Assembly: GCA_964636675.1 (NCBI GenBank)
Contig: CAZWUO010000137.1
Coordinates: 1 to 10,489, forward strand
DNA length: 10,489 bases
Direction: 5' to 3'
Source of the DNA: JALUUH01 sp964636675
GTDB lineage: Bacteria > Pseudomonadota > Gammaproteobacteria > S012-40
Both the position numbers and the translations under genes were made by a program. This document shows positions 7,774 through 10,489 of this stretch, in pieces. Each line of letters opens with the position of its first letter. Position 1 is the stretch's first letter. The notes under the pieces are model-generated. The model did not search any database, had not been told where the DNA came from, and saw only the letters and a program-made list of their open reading frames with translations.

Positions 7774-8466
7774 ATGCTAGATACGACCAAAAATGTCATT
7801 GTAGAGGGATTGTGGAGAAATAATCCTGGTCTTGTGCAATTGTTAGGATTATGTCCGTTATTAGCCGTGTCCTCTACATTTATTAATGCGCTAGGACTTG
7901 CAGTAGCGACTACCTTGGTGATGGTTGGATCTAATATGACTGTTTCATTGATTCGTAATATTGTAAAACCAGAATTAAGGATCCCGGTTTTTGTGATGGT
8001 TATAGCATCATTTGTAACCGTGGTTGAGCTAAGTATGAATGCCTTTTTGCACGAGTTATACATGATACTTGGAATTTTTATTCCGCTCATTGTGACGAAT
8101 TGTATTATTATCGCGCGGGCAGAATCTTTTGCCTCAAAAAATAAGATAGCACTCTCAGGTCTTGATGGTTTGATGATGGGCCTCGGGTTTAGTTTGGTAT
8201 TAGTTGCCGTGGGTGGGATTAGAGAAATAGTCGGCCAAGGCACATTATTTTCGCACGCGCATCTTATGTTTGGTTCCGGGTTTGAAGGAATGAAAATTGT
8301 TTTGATAGAAGATTATCGTGGTTTTTTATTAGCGATATTGCCACCGGGTGCGTTTATAATTTTAGGTTTTTTAATTGCTTTAAAAAACCTAGTTGATATA
8401 AAACAGCAAAAATCTATGTCGGTTGAACCTAAGCCGACTTTAGATAACAATGTTAAAGTTACTTAG
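7774..8466 (+). CDS. rsxE: Electron transport complex subunit RsxE (RnfE)
   Basis: RsxE is the membrane partner and distant paralogue of RsxA. Both share the GLCP block near the N terminus and the TNC block near residue 110, in opposite membrane topology in solved Rnf/Nqr structures. Here the conserved cysteines are Cys27 (LGLCPLLAVSST) and Cys110 (IVTNCIIIARAE), expected to complete the Fe-S centre in the membrane together with RsxA Cys26 and Cys114. The 230-aa length matches E. coli RsxE (231 aa). Other family blocks are ARAESFASKN, DGLMMGLGFSLVL and GGIREIVGQGTLF. A clear AAGGT (7762-7766) precedes the ATG. The polar C-terminal tail after about residue 205 is unremarkable. The next gene, nth, starts 25 nt after the stop. 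Confidence 0.96.
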   Translation: MLDTTKNVIVEGLWRNNPGLVQLLGLCPLLAVSSTFINALGLAVATTLVMVGSNMTVSLIRNIVKPELRIPVFVMVIASFVTVVELSMNAFLHELYMILGIFIPLIVTNCIIIARAESFASKNKIALSGLDGLMMGLGFSLVLVAVGGIREIVGQGTLFSHAHLMFGSGFEGMKIVLIEDYRGFLLAILPPGAFIILGFLIALKNLVDIKQQKSMSVEPKPTLDNNVKVT

Positions 8467-8491
8467 TGAATTACCTGTTGTACTTATCGCT

Positions 8492-9127
8492 ATGAATAAA
8501 CAAAAGCGTTTCTCAATATTTTCTAAACTTCGAGAGCAAAACCCAAACCCTACAACAGAGCTTAATTATTCGTCTCCGTTCGAATTATTAATTGCGGTAA
8601 TATTATCAGCCCAAGCTACCGATAAAGGCGTTAACAAAGCAACTGATAAATTATTTGCAATTGCCAATACACCGGAAGCAATCGCTGCTCTAGGTTTGGA
8701 AAAATTAAAGACTTATGTAAAAACCATTGGCTTGTATAATACGAAAGCCAATAATATTATTAAAACCTGCAAGTTACTCATCGATATGCATGAAAGCAAG
8801 GTGCCACAAAAGCGCGAAGACTTAGAAGCTCTGCCGGGGGTTGGCAGGAAAACCGCAAACGTAGTATTGAATACCGCTTTTGGTCAGCCTACTATGGCAG
8901 TTGATACACATATATTTCGCGTTGCTAACCGTACTGGTATTGCCCCTGGAAAAACAGTTTTAGAAGTGGAAAAGCGCCTGGTTAAATTTATTCCTGAGGA
9001 GTTTTTATTGGATGCGCATCATTGGTTGATATTGCATGGACGTTATACCTGCATGGCGCGCAAACCGCGATGTGGCGCTTGCATTATCGAAGACTTGTGC
9101 GAATATCGCAAGAAAACATCTAATTGA
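8492..9127 (+). CDS. nth: Endonuclease III, DNA glycosylase/AP lyase
   Basis: Nth removes oxidised pyrimidines from DNA and cuts the resulting abasic site by beta-elimination. The 211-aa product has the same length as E. coli Nth and the key residues fall on the same numbers. The helix-hairpin-helix LPGVGRKTANVV holds catalytic Lys120, and VDTHIFR holds Asp138. The C-terminal 4Fe-4S loop has Cys187, 194, 197 and 203 in CX6CX2CX5C spacing (CMARKPRCGACIIEDLC). I chose ATG 8492 because MNKQKRFSIFSKLREQNP aligns with the E. coli N terminus. The frame is open from ATG 8450, inside rsxE, but those 14 residues are not conserved. No clear ribosome binding site precedes 8492. The position directly after rsxE is the same as in E. 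coli and suggests a shared transcript. Confidence 0.98.
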   Translation: MNKQKRFSIFSKLREQNPNPTTELNYSSPFELLIAVILSAQATDKGVNKATDKLFAIANTPEAIAALGLEKLKTYVKTIGLYNTKANNIIKTCKLLIDMHESKVPQKREDLEALPGVGRKTANVVLNTAFGQPTMAVDTHIFRVANRTGIAPGKTVLEVEKRLVKFIPEEFLLDAHHWLILHGRYTCMARKPRCGACIIEDLCEYRKKTSN

Positions 9128-9166
9128 GTTAAGGCGTGTCGTCAATTAATATGATCGTACTGTGGA

Positions 9167-9185
9167 GCCTGAAAAAACGCCAGGC
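9167..9185 (+). repeat. Short hairpin sharing a 16-nt core with the downstream palindromic element
   Basis: In the 88-nt spacer between nth and the next gene, GCCTGAAAAAACGCCA (9167-9182) repeats exactly at 10185-10200 and, inverted, at 10258-10273, inside the element near the right end of the window. Here it is followed by GGCA, so GCCTG (9167-9171) can pair with CAGGC (9181-9185) across a 9-nt loop. In the downstream copy ATCCA is inserted before the same GGCA. There is no T-run after the hairpin, so it is not a standard rho-independent terminator. A remnant or related copy of the element is one explanation. Confidence 0.5.
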
Positions 9186-9215
9186 AAATCGGCAGGCTAG
9201 CGGATAGGGTGGAGT

Positions 9216-9653
9216 ATGATTTTTTCAGATAATAGAGATGACCTACGGCAATTTTATGTAGATGTTTGGCGGAAAACTAGAAACGGCGAAACTTTGGAGC
9301 CACTAGAGGCCATTGTGTCTAAAATCGTTGAGATGCATCCTGAGTATCATTCACTCATTGAAGATGCAGAGCTTGCTAAATCCAAGGAGTTTTCCCCGGA
9401 TCTAGGTGAGGCTAATCCGTTTGCCCATATGGGTTTACATATCGCTATCCACGAGCAGCTCGCTACCCAACGTCCAGCGGAATTGCAAGCCTTGTATCAA
9501 AAAGCCTTACGCAAACTAAAAAAACCACACGAGGTAGAGCATCTCATTATGGACTGTTTGGCTGAGATGATTTGGATTTCCCAAAAAAACGCGACGTCGC
9601 CCAATGAAAAAAAATACCTGAAGTGTGTAAAGCTAAATATCGCGAATCTTTGA
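9216..9653 (+). CDS. DUF1841 family protein of unknown function
   Basis: The 145-aa product matches my memory of the DUF1841 family found in beta- and gammaproteobacteria. Its pattern is an N-terminal F(S)DNRDDLRQFYVDVWRK block, LEPLEAIVSKIVEMHPEYH, the highly conserved NPFAHMGLHIAIHEQLATQRP block in the middle, and a C-terminal helix with EHLIMDCLAEMIW. It has no signal peptide and no membrane segment, so it should be a small, mainly helical cytosolic protein. The clustered histidines and glutamates (HMGLHIAIHEQ and HEVEHLIMDCLAE) could bind a metal, but that is speculation and no function is known to me. AGGGTGGAG just upstream acts as ribosome binding site. The gene is 88 nt after nth on the same strand, either as the tail of the operon or from its own weak promoter. 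Confidence 0.85.
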   Translation: MIFSDNRDDLRQFYVDVWRKTRNGETLEPLEAIVSKIVEMHPEYHSLIEDAELAKSKEFSPDLGEANPFAHMGLHIAIHEQLATQRPAELQALYQKALRKLKKPHEVEHLIMDCLAEMIWISQKNATSPNEKKYLKCVKLNIANL

Positions 9654-9768
9654 GCAGTCGTGTAATGCCTTTTTGGTTCAGTCATTTCTAACCTTAAACC
9701 TCTAAAGAAAACTTCGCTACAACCCGTTAAGAGATCCGTGCAGACTTGTATTCTGAGACAGTGCGTGG
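9654..9768. other. Spacer between the DUF1841 gene and the receiver gene
   Basis: This 115-bp stretch contains no recognisable RNA, no strong hairpin with a T-run, and no convincing -35/-10 pair. The ribosome binding site for the next gene is weak (GCGTGG immediately before the ATG). How the receiver gene is expressed is therefore not apparent. Confidence 0.5.
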
Positions 9769-10161
9769 ATGGAAAAACAAAACCTGGATATATTTATTGC
9801 TATCGCTGATGAGCCATTAGCCCAATTGCTGAAATTTCTGCTAATTAGTGGAGGGTATTCAGTATGCGTAGCCAATGATGGAGAGCAAGCGATGGGAGCG
9901 ATCATGCGTATGAAACCACCTAAGATCACGATGCTTGATTACAGATTGCCCTATAAAAAAGGCATGGAAGTATTGTTAGAGATACGTAGAAGAGAGGACT
10001 GGAAGTCATGTAGCATAGTTATGTTAACGGCTCGAGAAGAAAGCGAGCTGGTTAGCGAATTAATTGCAGCGGGTGCCGACGAATTTATTTCCACGCCTTG
10101 TCAACCGGATGAATTAATGGCACGTATGAAATTTTTGTTGAATTGTTCTAGGGTTTGTTGA
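9769..10161 (+). CDS. Stand-alone CheY-like response regulator receiver protein with a missing conserved lysine
   Basis: This 130-aa protein is a single receiver (REC) domain with no output domain. The acidic pair is Asp14-Glu15 (IAIADEPL), the phospho-acceptor is Asp57 (ITMLDYRLPYKKG) and the switch threonine is Thr87 (VMLTAREE). The lysine that should precede the conserved proline near the end (normally KP) is Thr109 (EFISTPCQPDEL). That lysine normally contacts the phosphoryl group, so signalling may be altered. No histidine kinase is adjacent, so the partner is unknown. The 3' end runs into the palindromic element: the last codons (AGG GTT TGT TGA) lie within its left terminal repeat and the stop TGA comes from it. 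Skipping the element across one CTAG would give ...NCSSA then TAA, so the protein is essentially full length and not badly truncated. The start codon has only a weak ribosome binding site. Confidence 0.88.
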   Translation: MEKQNLDIFIAIADEPLAQLLKFLLISGGYSVCVANDGEQAMGAIMRMKPPKITMLDYRLPYKKGMEVLLEIRRREDWKSCSIVMLTAREESELVSELIAAGADEFISTPCQPDELMARMKFLLNCSRVC

Positions 10162-10174
10162 CGTTTCATTTTCA
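10148..10174 (+). repeat. Left terminal inverted repeat of the MITE-like element
   Basis: This end begins CTAGGGTTTGTTGACG and ends in TTTCATTTTCA. It matches the reverse complement of 10391-10417 at 25 of 27 positions, with differences at 10154 and 10161. It overlaps the last codons of the receiver gene and provides its stop codon. Confidence 0.85.
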
Positions 10175-10179
10175 CCCCT

Positions 10180-10200
10180 GTTGCGCCTGAAAAAACGCCA
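10180..10200 (+). repeat. Left arm of the perfect 21-nt inner inverted repeat
   Basis: This arm begins GTTGCGCCTGAAAA and ends ACGCCA. Its exact reverse complement is at 10258-10278. The 57-nt interior (10201-10257) holds a small TTGG/CCAA hairpin and two ACGAGGAG direct repeats (about 10209 and 10240). RNA from either strand would fold into a long stem. Confidence 0.9.
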
Positions 10201-10257
10201 ATCCAGGCACGAGGAGAGAGGATTGGTTATTCCAAATGAACGAGGAGTAACGCCGAG

Positions 10258-10278
10258 TGGCGTTTTTTCAGGCGCAAC
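10258..10278 (+). repeat. Right arm of the perfect 21-nt inner inverted repeat
   Basis: This arm runs from TGGCGTTTTTTCAGG to CGCAAC and is the exact complement of 10180-10200. The six-T run sits inside the stem and not after it, so this is not a classical intrinsic terminator, although the stem could pause or end transcription. Confidence 0.9.
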
Positions 10279-10286
10279 CCGAAGGG

Positions 10287-10384
10287 CTGGGCCGCTTTTT
10301 CCGTCCTACTGCGTTGTCAGTCGCTTGAGTAGAGTCACTACACGGCACTTCTTCCGCCTTGTAGGGCGAAAAAAGTGGCTCCAG
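10287..10384. repeat. Second, imperfect palindromic module of the element
   Basis: The left arm, 10287-10309 (CTGGGCCGCTTTTTCC to GTCCTAC), pairs imperfectly with the right arm, 10361-10384 (GTAGGGCGAAAAAAG to GGCTCCAG). There are three substitutions and one single-base gap. The 51-nt interior contains only a 4-bp GTAG/CTAC stem (10329-10341). Together with the 21-nt module it makes the element a tandem of two stem-loop units inside one pair of terminal repeats. Confidence 0.7.
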
Positions 10385-10390
10385 CAGTGA

Positions 10391-10417
10391 TGAAAATGAA
10401 ACGGCAACAGACCCTAG
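10391..10417 (+). repeat. Right terminal inverted repeat of the MITE-like element
   Basis: This end starts TGAAAATGAAACGGCAACAG and finishes ACCCTAG. It is the inverted partner of 10148-10174. The final CTAG would be the second copy of the target duplication. Confidence 0.85.
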
Positions 10418-10489
10418 CGCATAACTTAAATACTCCCGTGGCGTTATAGATTTAGGCCTTATTACACGCCCTATTCCTTCCATGACTTC
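10418..10489. other. Flank right of the element, no gene recognised
   Basis: This 72-bp piece begins CGCATAA. Spliced to the left flank through one CTAG, it gives the receiver gene a stop codon (TAA, 10422-10424). No terminator or start of a recognisable gene is visible before the window ends. Confidence 0.5.

Larger units (their letters stand above)
10148..10417. mobile_element. MITE-like non-autonomous element with nested inverted repeats
   Basis: This is a 270-bp block whose two 27-nt ends are inverted copies matching at 25 positions. CTAG bounds it on both sides and could be a target-site duplication, or part of it if the true duplication is TA. Inside are two more palindromic modules: a perfect 21-nt inverted repeat (10180-10200 with 10258-10278) and an imperfect one (10287-10309 with 10361-10384). 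No reading frame in it resembles a transposase. This architecture fits a miniature inverted-repeat element mobilised in trans. The CTAG or TA duplication would be compatible with an IS5-type transposase, but I cannot identify the parent. Joining the flanks over a single CTAG restores a tidy end to the receiver gene, which supports real insertion. Copy number in the genome is unknown to me. Confidence 0.75.

Noticed and set aside
9121..9148. TAATTGA/TCAATTA 7-bp inverted repeat spanning the nth stop, considered as a terminator
   Set aside because: The stem is AT-rich with a 14-nt loop and no T-tract follows, so it is too weak to call.
9124..9155. Possible promoter (TTGAGT ... TATGAT) upstream of the DUF1841 gene
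   Set aside because: The -10-like hexamer is fair, but the spacer to the -35-like hexamer is 20 bp and the -35 match is poor.
10181..10390. Plus-strand frame of 69 codons inside the element
   Set aside because: It is made almost wholly of inverted-repeat sequence, with composition driven by the palindromes, and resembles no transposase.
10268..10483. Minus-strand frame of 71 codons covering the right half of the MITE-like element and its flank
   Set aside because: Most of it is translated terminal repeat and palindrome, it has no recognisable domain, and across the reconstructed empty site it would run antisense into the receiver gene. The first 22 codons lie in unique sequence but are too short to judge.
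1..10489. CRISPR array, tRNA or rRNA genes, defence system or prophage genes
   Set aside because: I found no regularly spaced direct repeats, no cloverleaf or rRNA signatures, and all well-supported genes are housekeeping or redox functions.

Overview
The window reads as a chromosomal segment of a gammaproteobacterium of moderate GC. This rests on gene content: an Mrp/ApbC ATPase gene divergent from metG, a six-gene rsx (rnf) operon in the order A-B-C-D-G-E followed by nth, and protein lengths close to the enterobacterial ones (RsxA 193 aa, RsxG 206 aa, Nth 211 aa with catalytic residues at the same numbers as in E. coli). No closer taxonomic placement is supported from sequence alone.

Layout. 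Bases 1-726 (minus strand) hold the first 242 codons of mrp/apbC, cut by the window edge. A 332-bp divergent spacer carries an extended -10 promoter facing metG. Bases 1059-9127 are a continuous co-directional plus-strand run, metG - rsxA - rsxB - rsxC - rsxD - rsxG - rsxE - nth, with gaps of at most 36 nt or short overlaps and no visible internal terminator. After an 87-nt spacer containing a small repeat/hairpin comes a DUF1841-family gene, then a stand-alone CheY-like receiver gene. The right end is a 270-bp non-coding element with nested inverted repeats, followed by 72 bp in which I see no gene.

How the genes relate. The Rsx/Rnf complex is a membrane redox machine. RsxB and RsxC carry 4Fe-4S centres, RsxD and RsxG carry covalently bound FMN, and RsxA and RsxE are the paired membrane subunits with the conserved cysteines of the intramembrane Fe-S centre. 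Nth is a 4Fe-4S DNA glycosylase traditionally linked to rsx, and Mrp/ApbC is an Fe-S carrier, so the neighbourhood has an iron-sulfur/redox theme next to a housekeeping tRNA synthetase.

The least ordinary part is 10148-10417. It looks like a transposase-less MITE with about 25-bp terminal inverted repeats, bounded by CTAG on both sides, and containing two further palindromic modules. It has inserted into the last codons of the receiver gene and supplies its present stop codon. Joining the flanks across one CTAG restores an almost identical C terminus. A 16-nt core of the inner palindrome also occurs about 1 kb upstream, between nth and the DUF1841 gene. The receiver protein itself lacks the conserved lysine of the CheY family.
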